A stretch of 64,000 nucleotides of DNA from Myrica gale (taxonomy: Eukaryota; Streptophyta; Magnoliopsida; Fagales; Myricaceae). Positions 22,011 through 34,202 of this stretch are shown one piece after another (position 1 is the first letter of the stretch; every line of letters begins with the position of its first letter). Both the position numbers and the translations under genes were made by a program. Below the pieces are notes generated by a model. That model saw nothing but the letters and a program-made list of their open reading frames with translations, had not been told where the DNA came from and did no database searches. Where the stretch lies: positions 14,152,874-14,216,873 of the forward strand of contig OZ005607.1 of the NCBI GenBank assembly GCA_963930655.1, in the 5' to 3' direction.

Positions 22011-23309
22011 CAACCAAACTTCCATCCATGAGTAGATGCTCTAGAGCCCTCTAAAAGTCTTCCAAGATCAATTGTTATCTCATGCTCTGTTGCTCTTGGA
22101 ATAGTAAGTGAGCTTAAAAGAGCAGTAATTTTTGAAAGTTTGCCTGCGGAAAATATCATACTTACTTGATTTTGACAAACGATCTTGAACTTGTCTGTGA
22201 TTGAATTTTCGATCTTTGATAATCTTCTGGTCATGTTGATCTCACACCTTGAGTGTTTGATTTCACAATAGAGCAGTCCAAATGTTTTGCCTCCTTCCTT
22301 TCCACGCCTCACAGCCGTCACAGGGTTTCTCAAAGTCACAATGGCTAACTGTCTAGAAAAATATATCTTAGTCTTTTTTGAATCCTAGTTGTGATATAAC
22401 ATGGGATCGTTAGAGACCTTAGATCTCGGCGGTAGGATCACATAAAAAACTTTTTTCCATTATTTCTCTTATATTCTTTTATTCCGAATTGTGGTCATGT
22501 CCATTAACATATCACAATTTGTTGGCTTTTATTCACAATCGATATTTCGATGATTTCAATAAATAGATTAAGTTTACAAAGTGGACATCTTCAAAGACAA
22601 GGACATGTTTTATCAAAGAGACAAATACTAGAAGATTGAAGATCAAGAAGATGCAATGAGCTAAAAAGTGAAGATTCAAGATCATAGGGTATAACCTTTT
22701 AACTCTTAGTTTCACTTTTGACAAGGATTTGAACCACACACTTTGCATATCTTTCAAACCGTGCATAATCTTCTCATCACAAGTTTGACATCCAAAATGC
22801 GCTTTAAATGGCTTCAAATCATCCCTACATAAACTCTCAAGACTTGGTTATACTTTTGGGAAGTTTTTTTTTGAAATTGGGATTTACAAAATGTCAAAAA
22901 TGGGCTTTTTAATTATAGCAGATCGTCCTCTACATGAAGCGAATGATGGGCCGCGTAGGAAAAATTTGACAGCATTCAAATTTTATGATCTTTGAGCAAT
23001 GGCTAGTTGAAACGGTCGACTGATACATAAAACGGTCGACCAATACAACAATAAAATTGTCAGATCGACCCCTAACGACTAGAAACGGCTAGTTTCTAAT
23101 GTGGCATATATAAAGACTTTTTATGTCTAAAAACAATGGAGAACGACCACTTATCATTTTCTATAGTTTGAGAAAGATTTTAAATCTTCTTATTTCATAT
23201 TTCGCATATCATTCACACAAATTACATCTTCACATCCCTGTCATTGTGTGAATCAAAAGAGATAGAGCTTTCCATTTTCTTATCCACTCCTTGAACCATC
23301 CCTGGATTT
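22011..23309. other. LTR-like, transposon-derived DNA
   Basis: The minus-strand frame 21980-22339 is open but unrecognised. 22840-23220 has repeated 'cggtcgac' words, a possible TATA (catatataaaga near 23105) and a T-rich end, resembling a copia LTR and leader. No pol domain is seen. Boundaries cannot be fixed. Confidence 0.35.
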
Positions 23310-23419
23310 GACACCACAAGTCGCTTAGCAAACTCGAGGAGGGGAATAACGTGTCCCATCCCCGGACTTGGGAGGACTACAACGTGGGGCTTCAACGTTC
23401 CAGATTCAACTACCACCAT
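23310..23419 (-). pseudogene. Truncated 5' end of a UGT72-type glycosyltransferase gene
   Basis: From the ATG at 23419 the minus strand encodes TLKPHVVVLPSPGMGHVIPL followed by LEFAKRLVV. This is the highly conserved N-terminus of plant family-1 UDP-glucosyltransferases of the UGT72 (hydroquinone/monolignol glucosyltransferase) type, with the catalytic His in the GMGH segment. Homology ends after about 35 residues, where unrelated sequence begins; the full protein would be about 470-480 residues. No further UGT sequence is seen within the window, so it cannot make an active enzyme. Confidence 0.8.
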
Positions 23420-24359
23420 GGCTATTAGTTTGTGACTTGTGGCTAGAGAGTCCTCCTCGCCTGGTCATTCTCTAAGTATTTATGCAGTATGAGAGCTGGG
23501 CATGCAAGAGATAGAATAAAGAAGGAAGGTTCTGCGTATCAATACAGCCTAAATGGCTTAGGCAGAAGGAGAATACGACTAATAGGTAAATCTACACGAT
23601 ATGTACAACCAAAGGAAAACCTCTATTTATCAGGGCTTTGTTGATCTCGTGGCTACCTCTCTGGACGAGGAGGTGATCTCGTGGAAGGCGTTTATCAGGG
23701 CTTCGTTGTTGTCGTCGTTGTTATTGTTGGGCTTGGTTTCCTGGGTATCGCTTTCCATTGCCGCAGAGAGATCTTCATGGTGATCGGTGAGACCAAGATG
23801 GTGATACCTCAGCATGCTTTGTTGGCTTGAACCTCAAATCTTACACAGAGGGAAGTAATCTTCCATTGAGGGCAGATTCGTCAATTTGGGTGGAATAGAC
23901 GCACGTGAGACGCATGTGCACGAAAAACCGTCTCATTTGACGGTAAATTTAAACGGGGGGCGAGGATTGAGTGATTTTAAAACATAGAGGTCTCAAATTG
24001 TTGGTTTGAAAAATAAGGGTAATAACTTAATTTTGCCCCAAAGATATGGGGGCTAACTATGAGTTTACCCCTTACCTTAATGATGAAGTCCATCATCCTA
24101 TTAAATAGAGGCACAACGAGTGTAAACCTATCGTACATCAATATGTACCTCGTTCTATAACAAAACATCAAATGAACAAGTAACTAAAGAGTCATACTTC
24201 TCATCTTTGATTCATCAATCATTGGAATGACTTTTCTACAATGTCACTCGATAATATATTTGTAACATCTTATTTCACATCAAATTACCCAATAAATAAA
24301 TACAAACATGTGACATCTAAATAACTATTATTCAAATAAATGATTTTTAGTGGACCACT
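23420..24359. other. No firm gene; former UGT promoter side and repeat DNA
   Basis: The sequence above 23419 would be the upstream side of the broken UGT gene. A 61-codon minus-strand frame (23630-23815) is Asn/Asp-rich and unrecognised. 23860-24300 is AT-rich intergenic DNA without recognised features. Confidence 0.4.
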
Positions 24360-25640
24360 GATACTTTGACCTCTGTGCAAAATCACAACTACATGTGTCT
24401 CACGGTGTACTTTTTTGATAGTGGTTGGAAACTTCAAAAAAAGATCATTAACTTTTGTTTGATTCCTAATCACAAAGGTGACACAATTGGAAAACATATT
24501 GAGTCTTGTTTGATGGATTGGGGAATTTATGGTATTGTTACTGTGACGGTTGATAATGCTTCTTCAAATGACGTTGCAATTGATTTTTTTAAGAAATATT
24601 TGAGAGGGCATGTATTGGATGGTAGATATCTCCATTTGAGGTGTTATGCGCATATATTGAATTTGATTATGAATTAGGATTTTATAAATTGTGATGATTC
24701 AATTTTGAGTGTTCAAAATGCAGTACGATATGTTAGGTCCTCTCTAGCAAGAATAAAAATATTTAAAAAGTGCGTTGAGAAGGAGAAAATTGATTGCAAA
24801 AAGTTGGTTTGCCTTGATGTTCGATCTAGATGAAACTTAACCTACCTTATGTTAGAATCCACAGAGAAGTTTCAGAAAGCGTTTATGTGGATGGCGAAAG
24901 ATGATGACCAATATATTCGTCATTTTGGTAAGGGGATGCACATGGGACGTTGGAGATTTAAGGATTGGGACACAGTTAGGGTGTTTGTGAAGTTTCTAAA
25001 GGTGTTTTTTGATGTTACTATGAAGGTTTCTGATTCTTTATATGTCACATCAAATACATGTTACAGTCAGATTTGTGGCATTCATTCAAACTTGATGAAA
25101 ATGATTTAGTCTAGTAATGTTCATCTCAGTGTTATGGTGACAAGCATGGACTTAAAGTTTGATAAATATTGAGGGAAGATTGAAAATGTTAACTTTTTAT
25201 CTTTGTTGCATCAGTTATTGATCCTAAGTGTAAATTGGATGTTTTGCATTATTGATTTAACAAAATGTACAATGATTCTTAAACATTTGTAATGATTGAG
25301 AACACCAAAATTTTGTTGTATGTGTTGTTTGTTGAATATAATGGTCTTCACGCAATCAAACTCCTCGTGCGAATATTAAAACTTTCATATCAGACTTCAA
25401 TTATGATAATATTGATGTGCAATTTTATGAGAAGTATGAACAAAATGCAGAGCTCAAGATCTATTTTGGAGTTCGTTGGCGCTGAGAACAATTGAGGCTC
25501 TTATTTGTGCACAAAATTGGTTGAGGTCTGATCCAATTCAAATTGATCTTCATGAAACATTGGATAATATTGAGACCTTTAAAGTTGAGCTAAATACCTG
25601 TGATTTTATTGCATTTGTTCATTGGTATATTTTGACACCT
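24360..25640 (+). pseudogene. hAT transposase pseudogene (RICESLEEPER/zf-BED type)
   Basis: The frame near 24366 gives TSVQNHNYMCLTVYF, LIPNHKGDTIGKHIESCL and TVTVDNASSNDVAIDFFKK, then LRCYAHILNLI. This is the catalytic-core arrangement of plant hAT transposases, with the Asp of VDNASSND and the RCxAHxLNLI motif. Further pieces (24849-25109: MLESTEKFQKAF and the following DUF4413-like region) and a C-terminal dimerisation remnant at about 25480-25560 (TIEALICAQNWLRSDPIQ) continue the order. Stops and frameshifts occur near 24675, 24830 and 25108 and most of the dimerisation domain is missing. The N-terminal zinc finger is absent. No terminal repeats were found. Confidence 0.85.
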
Positions 25641-26299
25641 TGATTGTTTATTTGTTTAGTATTGATGTTAAATTTATTTCTAATTTTCTGATGTGTTTTA
25701 ATTTTCATTGTTTATTTACATTCTCAAGTGTTAGATGAAAACTCAACTCCCACTAACGTTGATGAAGAAGAAGAATGATAATGATGGAGCCTAGAGGCAA
25801 AATTCAGCATGTTTTCAAGTTTTGTAATTTTATTTGTTTGAGTGTTAATGTTTAATTTCATGTTCCCGATGTGTATGAAATCTCTCACTTTTGTCACTCA
25901 TATTGGATTGGACTTATTTTTTCTTTATTTTCAATTTATTTTGGGCTTAAATTAAATGAAATAAGCCCCCCAAATTCCCAATTTATATCAATGTGTTCGG
26001 ATTGGGCCTACTGAAAAAGAAAAAAATGCCAAGAAAAACATTCAACTAGCCTAACCCACGCAGTCCAATCCTTGAAATCCAACACAATCCAAACTAATCC
26101 AACTCAATTTGGACCGACCGAACCTAATCCGCTCGATGGACGCCGAGCTCGAGCGGTCTCAATTCATTTTTTCGGGTGATTTGGCCAGGCTGAGACCCTC
26201 GTCCATAGTGGTCATGTGGTACTGCCCGAAACAGACCCATGTACACCTCTATGTAGGCATGACATTATTTATATTAGGGCACTCACCAATATTCAAGGT
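25641..26299. other. No recognised gene
   Basis: AT-rich 3' flank of the hAT pseudogene. 25990-26130 repeats words such as 'ccaat' and 'aatcc' (Asn/Pro-rich if read). No element ends seen. Confidence 0.5.
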
Positions 26300-27535
26300 T
26301 GTCGCAAATAGATTTTAGCTTTCGACGCAGACTATCCATCGACACTTCAAGCAGACGGTTTGAGCACTTTGCAGGCTGAGACGCCTTATTGTATAGCCAA
26401 CACACATGAATGATGTTCATCTAATAATCCGCCATATAAGGAAATATTTTCCTTGGTTTCAGGTACGCGCCTCAACCTACATGTGTCCTATGGCTTAAAT
26501 GTGGCAAGTATTGAAGCAACCTTCTAAAGGTGAGATAATCAGTGTTTCCAGCGACCCTTTATTGGTGCACTAGACGACACCCTTGTGAAAACATGTGTTC
26601 AAAAGAAATGACAAGCGGTGTTCTGATCCAGGAATGGGACAACGCAAAACATCTTGTGCGTTGTGGATTTTAACGTGATGGCCACATTTGTATACAAAGG
26701 GTGGGAGGGTTCAATGAATGATGTTAGGGTATTTACGGATTCCTTGAACCTCAACGAGATGGGGTTACCAAGGCCGGTCGATGATAAGTATTGGCAAAAA
26801 CACAAGCTAATATTGTGTGTATGGCTTTTGGATATTGCTTAACAATAGACCTTTAAAATATGGACTCTTTCAAACTAAGGCATCATAGAATATTTTCTCA
26901 TTTAAACAACATGCAATGAATTGTATTTAAACCACTTTAGATAAGGAATATATCCATATATATTACATTCTGACTGTTATTTTTCTCAAGTTATTATTAT
27001 GTGATGGATTATGGGTATCCAATGACTGGAGGTTTTATGCAGCCCTTTCAAAGACAGTGGTACCATTTAGAAGACTTCCAAGGCGCGGAGTTGCCCACCG
27101 TTATAGGGAGCTATTTAATTGTAGACATTCCGCATTGCGTAATGTCATTGAATAGTTTTTTTGGAATATTGAAGGAGCGATTCAAAGTGTTGAAGATAAT
27201 ACGACCCTACAAGCTAACCCACACATCGATTTGTGGTCAGTGCTTGTTGTGTTATGAATAATTTATACTGCTCTTTAGGTAATGTCTCAAGTGATAGCGA
27301 GGACGACTCCACGGGATTTGAGGAGAGCATCGAGAATGAAACAAGCTCTGCGGAGAGCTGCAAGGACGAACTCAATGATGTTACTCCTAATTATTTAGCA
27401 CAACCTTCTGGAGACCCACCATCATTTCGGGCCATGCTTTTAGCTAATGCACATGTAATGCCAGACCAATCAGCTACCGTAATGACTGCACTAAGTGAAC
27501 AAATGGTGAAGAAGATGTGGGTTGTTCGACATTGA
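26300..27535 (+). pseudogene. PIF/Harbinger transposase (DDE_4) pseudogene
   Basis: Fragments follow PIF/Harbinger nuclease order in shifting frames: TIHRHFKQTV and IRKYFPWF near 26330-26460, ALDDTLVKTCVQK near 26565, then VVDFNVMATFVYKGWEGSMNDVRVF (26654-26740). After a gap with stops come DYGYPMTGGFMQPFQRQWYH and NSFFGILKERFKVLK (27001-27200). The GWEGSxxDxRVF and GYP motifs are diagnostic. The acidic 27270-27535 stretch ending MTALSEQMVKKMW fits the usual C-terminal tail. Many stops and an AT-rich interruption (26845-27000) show it is inactive. It could once have mobilised Tourist-like MITEs such as those seen elsewhere in the window. Confidence 0.85.
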
Positions 27536-28560
27536 GCTCATTGGATGCAATTCCTACGCCATGTGCTTCATTTGGATTTTGATTGATTGTAAGAACACCA
27601 CACTATAGTGTAGGTATTCTCACAACACCCCTGGGCTTCACCGATGCGCACCTTTTCACTGACATCCGAACCTATTTCGTTTGATTTACATATGCTTGCG
27701 TTGTTCATCGTACCAAATGGAAACTCTGTTGGATTTTGAATCATTTTTTCAATTGTGAAACCTATGTTGTCGTGGCCACTGGATATTAAAAACTACCCAA
27801 TTATCTACTTGTTATATGTTGGCCATAGGCATGTGTGTTAATTCTTAAATTGAAATCATGAAAATTATCACCATGAAACTAGAATGGCTAGGACAAACCC
27901 CAGCGATGCACTTTCAATATAATGCATCGATGTCGTCCTTTTTCAGATTGTGGTGCGTGATAATTTAAGGTTGCCAATTCAGGATGCGAAGCATATGAGT
28001 TGTGCAGCTAATGTGTTATCTCAAGATGCGGCTACAGTAGGAGCTTTTGACGTAAAATTTAGCAAATGCCTATTCAGAAGAAAAGGGGGTGACAATCACT
28101 TATATGACCAAGAAATTAAGGTACATGAAGGCACCCTTTTATAAATGAAAATTAAAAAATAATTTTTGGGGAGCAGATTTGTGAAACGCCACCTATTTTG
28201 AACTTTTTTAAAACTTTCTTAAGGTTGTTAATGAAGGAGACTTTTGTCCCTAATTTAAGTTTGCCTTGATAATTTTCTTAATGTTTTATTTTTGTGCATA
28301 TTTGAATAACTAGGTTTAATTTTTGTAATTGAAATATTGTATAGTTAAAAGTGCTAGAATATTTATTTTTATCTCTACAATTTTCTCTTGGTCATTGCAT
28401 TAACTTTTCTCTCTTTTAATTCATTGACTATTTTATTTATATAATTGCAACTTTGCCAATTTTATTTTACATGTCTAAGGTTTAAATAGAGGCAAATATT
28501 TTTATTTCGTTGTTGTTTAATTATTTTGTTGAACCATATAATTTCTATTTGGTTTATTAG
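27536..28560. other. No recognised gene
   Basis: A 64-codon plus-strand frame at 27950-28144 has no motif I know. 28200-28560 is very T-rich. Nothing else supported. Confidence 0.5.
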
Positions 28561-30137
28561 TTATTAAATATTCTTAGAACTTGATTAGAAGCACTTGGAC
28601 CTAAGAATTTGGGCTTGGCTTGGACCTTTAGATGAGCTTGGGTAGCTCGAGAGACCAAGTCCATTAGTAGAGACACATGGCACCTCATCCCAATGAATTG
28701 CTATTAAATCCTAAATGAGACAAAAAAAAGGAAGTTTTGTGCCAAGTGGCACCTCATTGCCTTAACCGATGGTCACTACCCAATTAGGGAGGTTTTTTTG
28801 CTTGTAGACAAGGATTTAATGATAGTCTTTTTACATTTATAGGTACCCATAACTCTACGCCATAATGATGAGGAGAGAGACAATGTATTTAAGCTTTTTG
28901 TGCAACACATGGACGACATTTTGTGTTTTATTCATGCATTAGAGAGAGAAGGAGAGAAGAAACGAGAAGAGAGAAGATAAAGAAGGAAAAGAAGAGAAGA
29001 TGAAGAACCAAAGGAGAAGAAGAAAAAGGGAAAAGAAAGGAAGAAAAAAAAAGGAGAAAGAAGAGGTAAGATTTGTGGGTGTTTCAGCCAAGTGGAAATG
29101 GCACCTCCAAACCTCTTTTTTCTTGATTTTCTTGTTCTATCTTCTTCTCTTAAGGATTCTAACTCAGATCTTCTTATTTTTAGGTCTTTTGTGGTCAAAG
29201 CGTAGAAAGATTTGCACCAAAGGTAAGGGGTTAGTTTTGCATGTGTGTCTGTTGGGGTTTTGTGGTCATTAACCTTGTGTTTTTGCATCTTGATTGGCCT
29301 AAAATGTCACTGCCTAAATATGGAGTCTTAATCTTTCATATTTAATGCTTGCATGTTGGTTTTATGTCATTTATGTAATAAGTTTCGGTTGGTGACATGT
29401 TGGCTGATGAAAAAGCATGTTATATGTGGATTTGATGATGTAAGAGCTTATAAATGATGCTCAATGGTGAAAAGGGCTATGACAGTGCTCTAAGAATGCT
29501 CAAAGTGAGTAGAAAGACTATGAATGGGTCAGGGAACACATGCATGAGATGTGTTCTAAGGAAATGGAAAGAAAATGGAAATGAATGGTTTCCAAAGGTG
29601 TTTGATGATTTATGATTGGTTCTTGATGATGATCTAGTATTTTATTGTAGTATTTGATGAATTAAATAATTAATAGATATATTAAAAATAAAGAAATAAC
29701 TGGAAACAACACATGTATGCAAAAATCTCTACATTTTTCTTAGTGACGAACCCATTGTTTGATATTTCATGAGTAATATTTATCCTTTGTGCATGAAAGT
29801 CTCCAGACCTGCAGATCATACCCTTAGAGACGTACCCTAAAAATTTCATATGAAAAATATGAGTAAAATGATAAAAATGACCTTCATAGCCGTTAGGGGC
29901 AGATCTGGAACTTCTGAAAACTCCAAGGGTAAAAGGGTCTGAATCAAGAAACTGTGCATATGACTTGGTCTAAGAGCACTAAAAATAGATGAAGTGGTAA
30001 AGATTTAAGCCCAAACCCATATTTCTAAGGGGCCCAAATCACCCGGCCCGTTAAGGTCCATCACGGGCCCAATAACCCTTAAGAACCTTAAATGGTTTCT
30101 CTTAATGATATTGTAATGAATACTGACCCATTCTCGT
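28561..30137 (+). mobile_element. Left part of an old gypsy-type LTR
   Basis: Reads like a plant gypsy LTR promoter side: 'tatttaagc' TATA-like motif near 28887, then a purine-rich leader (about 28940-29070), and later T-rich sequence. The matching right side appears to resume at 34203, so a second element (30138-34202) was inserted in it. Boundaries and family are inferred from general resemblance only; no terminal repeat pair was proved. Confidence 0.4.
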
Positions 30138-32438
30138 TGTAATAGCCCGGACCGTGAAGACCTCAAGCGTTGTCTTATAGTAATGGACGCCGCTATTAAA
30201 CTGTGGTTACGACCAGTGAGAGGATCGACAAAGCAACCAAATGTTAAGTAAAACACAAGTAGATCCTTTTATTAATACCGAGGTATTACGAAAGAGAATT
30301 AACTTTCTATAATGTACATATTCAAGTACAAAAAAGAAACTAAAGCTGAAAGACTAAGAAAACATAAAGCAGGAGATCTCTAATCATTACCATCCGAGTC
30401 ACTTAAGTTGGTCGGATATGTTGACATAGTCATTCGAGTTCGAGGTAATCCATATATGATCCCGGCCTTCTATCAGAACTTCTAAATCCTTAGTGACATA
30501 GACGCGAAATGAAAACACCAGAATGGTCCATCCATGTCTTATGGTCTTTTAAACTCATATACTTCAGACATCTGCTAAAGAAAATATTTAACAAACAACG
30601 GTGAGTCCAAATGACTTAGTAAAGACAACGGTTAGTACAACAGAATAACATAAACAAATACAAGATATTGAAGAAAACCTGTTCATCAATAAAATCTCAA
30701 CGAAAGAAGAAGAAAATAAATTAAAAGACTCGATTCTTAAAAATGATCTTTTCAATTCTCAATCACCACTACTCTCACTCCCAAAGCTGGGCCAGAGTGA
30801 CGGGTTTCAAGTAACCTCCGTATCTTTGTAGCAGTACTCCCAGATCACAATATGGTCTCAAACTCCAAGAGTGAGTTATCCTAACAAAGGATCTTTCTGC
30901 ATACGACGGAAAGGTCAGAATGTCACAACAAGTGAACGTATTCTCTTGTGCACAGTACTTTCACATCTTCACATTATACGTTAAGTATGCATGTCTCATG
31001 TCAACGCCCATGCATATAATTCATGATATGCAATACCTTAACCACACTTGAACATCACAACCACATCCCTTTCCAAAGTACAAGATTAAGTGTTCATGTC
31101 TCAATATCAACACCCATACATATCATACATGATATGCAACACCTTAACCCTTCCTTTGGACAACATTGAAACAACACTTTGATTTCTCAGTTAAAAACTG
31201 GCTTAACTACCACGTAGAAAAAACTCATTTTGACATAATCAAAGACAAAGACATTTCAAAACACGAAGAAGATTTTCATAAGAATACAATTAAGCTTTGA
31301 AAAACATGATTGCGGAGAAATTCTAAAAAGAAACAGATCAAAGTTGAAAAACACTTTGAAAACGAATCGAACTTTAAAAATGATACTACTTTGAAAAGAC
31401 GAGTTTATTCTTCATCAAAAAATGAATAACAATAGGAAGAATAGGAAGAATAGAAAGAACACAACAACATCAATAAATGCTAGAATAAGAAATATAAGAG
31501 ATTCAAACAAATCATCTTGAAAATTTTTGAATCGAAATCAAAGATAACCAATTAAACTTTACCTCTAATGAAGACGAATCTTCACTAGATTTTTTCCTCT
31601 TTCTCTCACTTCACTTCACTTCACTTCACTCATGGTCTCAAGATTTAACTCACAAGAATTTAGATTGAATGGTGTAATCTTCAAAGATCAAAATCCACCC
31701 CTATTTATAGGAAAAACGTGGCCGATTGCATTCCGACACGTGTCCGGCCTAACTAGGCTAGCTTTTGTGAGTCACTAGGCTACATCTCTCTCCTCTTGAC
31801 ACCTAGCAACCTACAGCAGCTGCATGGCAAAGCTATGGCTGAAATTATCCTATAGGTTTGACGAGTCGCCGCCTAGGTCCACCAGTGATCGACACCTCGT
31901 GCTTCCTAGGTTATAGTCTTTTTGTCGTGCTTCTTGCATTGATTTTTTATGGTTCTAGCTTTGATTTATCGTGCTTTCTAGCCATCATAGGTGTCACTCT
32001 CTATGGCAGTCGAAATTCTCCTTGCTTAATGGCTAAGTTTCGCTAATTACCCCACTAATCAACCTACTTGCTTCCATAAAACGTTCTACTTGCGTCCGAA
32101 AAATAAAATGTCTCTAAATTTGAACCATAGCCCTATGGATGACTCCCAACATATTAAAAGAGTAAAAATCATATGGTTCGGTTTTCGAGAAAAAAAAATG
32201 TCCTACTTGCTAAAAAATTAAGTTGATCTAATATGTGCTCCTCAACGTCCTGAACAAAAACTCAGTTGCGTGTGAACTCAAATTTTCATTTAATCGTGTC
32301 CTAATCAAGGTTTTGAACTTAGTATATCAAATACTAAATAATCTCACTTAGTCACTAAGTACCCTCTAATGCACTACTAATCACAATCAAGATATCATAG
32401 ATAATATGCATGTTATGTTAAAAGCTCGGGGTTTGACA
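30138..32438 (-). repeat. 3' LTR of the deleted gypsy element
   Basis: Ends with the complement of gctcggggtttgaca next to a polypurine tract, the expected LTR start. 31543-32438 is repeated at 33353-34202. A (ttcac)n microsatellite lies near 31610-31633. The 30138 end (tgtaatagcccgg) is chosen from the TG start only. Confidence 0.65.
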
Positions 32439-32513
32439 TACTCCCCCACTTAAAAATAATTTTGTCCTCGAAACTTAAACATAACACAAGAAATGTACCA
32501 GTTAATCAAACAA

Positions 32514-33352
32514 CTAAGGATACTTGTCATGCATGTCTGCCTCTAATTCCCATGAAGCTTCAGTGATATCGTGACTTTGCCATAACACCTTTACTAACGG
32601 AATACTCCTGTTATGCAGCTCTTGCTCATTTTTATCTAATATTACCACAAGTTTCTCCTGATATGTTAAGTTCTTTGCTATTTGTAAAGACATATAATCT
32701 ATCATATGAAAAGGATCTATAACATATTTTCTCAGCATAGAATTATGAAAAGTATCATGTACTCCTTCCAATTCTGGTGGTAAAGCTAACTGATAAGTTG
32801 TTACTCCTACCTTACGTAATATCTCAAATGGTCCAACATATCGGGAACTCAACTTTCCTTTCTTTCTAAATCTCTTAACTCCTTTCATAGGAATTACTTT
32901 AAGAAATACTTTATCTCCTTCTTCAAATTCTAATGGTCGTCTATGATTATCAGCATAACTCTTTTGTCTACTCTGAGCTACCTTCAATCTTTCCTTGATC
33001 ACTTCTACTTTATCACATGTCCTTGGATTAGATTAGATCCAATCATTTGTCTTTCTCCTACTCCATCCCAAACACAAAGGTGTTCTACATTTTTGTCCAT
33101 AAAGAGCTTCGTACGGTGTCATTTGAATACTGGTCTGATATGTATTGTTATATTCAAATTCCACAAGTGGAAAATATTGAATCCAAGATCCTTTGAATTC
33201 TAAAACACAAGCTCTCAACCTATCCTCTAAGATCTAAATGACCCTTTCTGATTGTCCATCGGTTTAAGGATGAAATGAAGTACTAAACCTTAACTGAGTA
33301 CCTAATGCTTTTTGAAATCCATTCCGAATTCTCGAAGTAAAACGTGTATCTC
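32514..33352 (-). pseudogene. Gypsy integrase end and chromo-like C-terminus
   Basis: Minus frame 33002-32514 is open for 162 codons: AQSRQKSYADNHRRPLEF, GDKVFLKVIPMKGVKRF, YVGPFEILRKVG and LPPELEGVHDTFHNSMLRKY, then LVKVLWQSHDITEASWELE. These are the GPY/F region and chromo-like tail of Tekay/Del integrases. Upstream, 33352-33033 holds the integrase core end (ACVLEFKGSWIQYFPLVEFE, PYEALYGQKCRTPLC) with several stops. The reading frame is lost between them. Confidence 0.9.
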
Positions 33353-34202
33353 TGATAACCAACTAAACTTTACCTCTAATGAAGACGAATCTTCACTAGA
33401 CTTTTTCCTCCTCTTTCTCTCACTTCACTTCACTTCACTCTTGCTCTCAAGATTTAACTCACAAAAATTTAGATTGAATGGTGTACTCTTCAAAGGTCGA
33501 AATCCACCCCTATTTATAGGAAAACACGGCTCGTTGCCTTCTGACACGTGTCCGGCCTAGCTAGGCTAGCTTTGGTGAGTCACTAGGCTACATTTCTCTC
33601 ATCTTGACACCTAGCAACCTACAGCAACTGCATGGCATGATTATGGCCGAAATTCTCCTATAGGTTTGATGAATCGCCGCCTAGGTCCACCGGTGGTCGA
33701 CACCTTTTTGCCGTGCTTCTTGGATTGATTTGTCGTGCTTCCTAGCCATCATAGGTGTCACTCTCTAGGGTAGCCAAAATTCTCCTTGCTTAATGGCTAA
33801 GTTTCGCTAATTACCTCACTAATCCACCAATGTTCACTAATCAACCTATTTGCTTCCATAAAAAAATAAAATGTCTCCAAATTTGAACCATAACCTCGTG
33901 GATAACTCCCCAACATATTAAAAGAGTAAAAATCATATGGTTCGGTTTTCGAGAAAAAAAAACGTCCTAGTTGCTAAAAAATTTAAATTGATCCAATACG
34001 TGCTTCTCGACGTCCTGAACAAAACTCAGTTGAGTGTGAACTCCAATTATCATCTAATCATGTTCTAATCAATGTTTTGAACTTAATACATCAAGTACTA
34101 AATAATCTCACTTAGTCACTGAGTACCTCCTAATGCACTACTAATCACAAACAAGATATCATAGATAATATGTATGTTATGTTAAAAGCTCGGGGTATGA
34201 CA
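33353..34202 (-). repeat. Truncated 5' LTR of the deleted gypsy element
   Basis: Direct repeat of 31543-32438. Its start (TGTCATACCCCGAGC on the minus strand) is at 34202. It breaks off at 33353 inside gataacca, where integrase coding takes over. Confidence 0.8.

Larger units (their letters stand above)
30138..34202 (-). mobile_element. Internally deleted Ty3/gypsy element of the Tekay/Del type
   Basis: On the minus strand the layout is: a short left LTR remnant (34202-33353), then the end of integrase and the chromo-type C-terminus (33352-32514), a polypurine tract (complement of 32439-32451), and a long 3' LTR beginning TGTCAAACCCCGAG at 32438 and ending about 30138. The primer-binding site, gag, protease, reverse transcriptase and most of integrase are missing. 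The two LTR copies agree closely over about 850 bp. Candidate 5-bp flanks (ctcgt left, gtggt right) do not match, so the target duplication is unproved and the left end is uncertain. Confidence 0.75.

Noticed and set aside
28932..29288. Lys/Glu-rich frame on the plus strand and Ser/Phe-rich frame on the minus strand.
   Set aside because: Both are translations of a purine-rich LTR leader, not genes.
31610..31633. Short ttcac tandem array considered as a CRISPR-like or telomeric repeat.
   Set aside because: It is a simple pentanucleotide microsatellite inside an LTR and is partly repeated in the second LTR.
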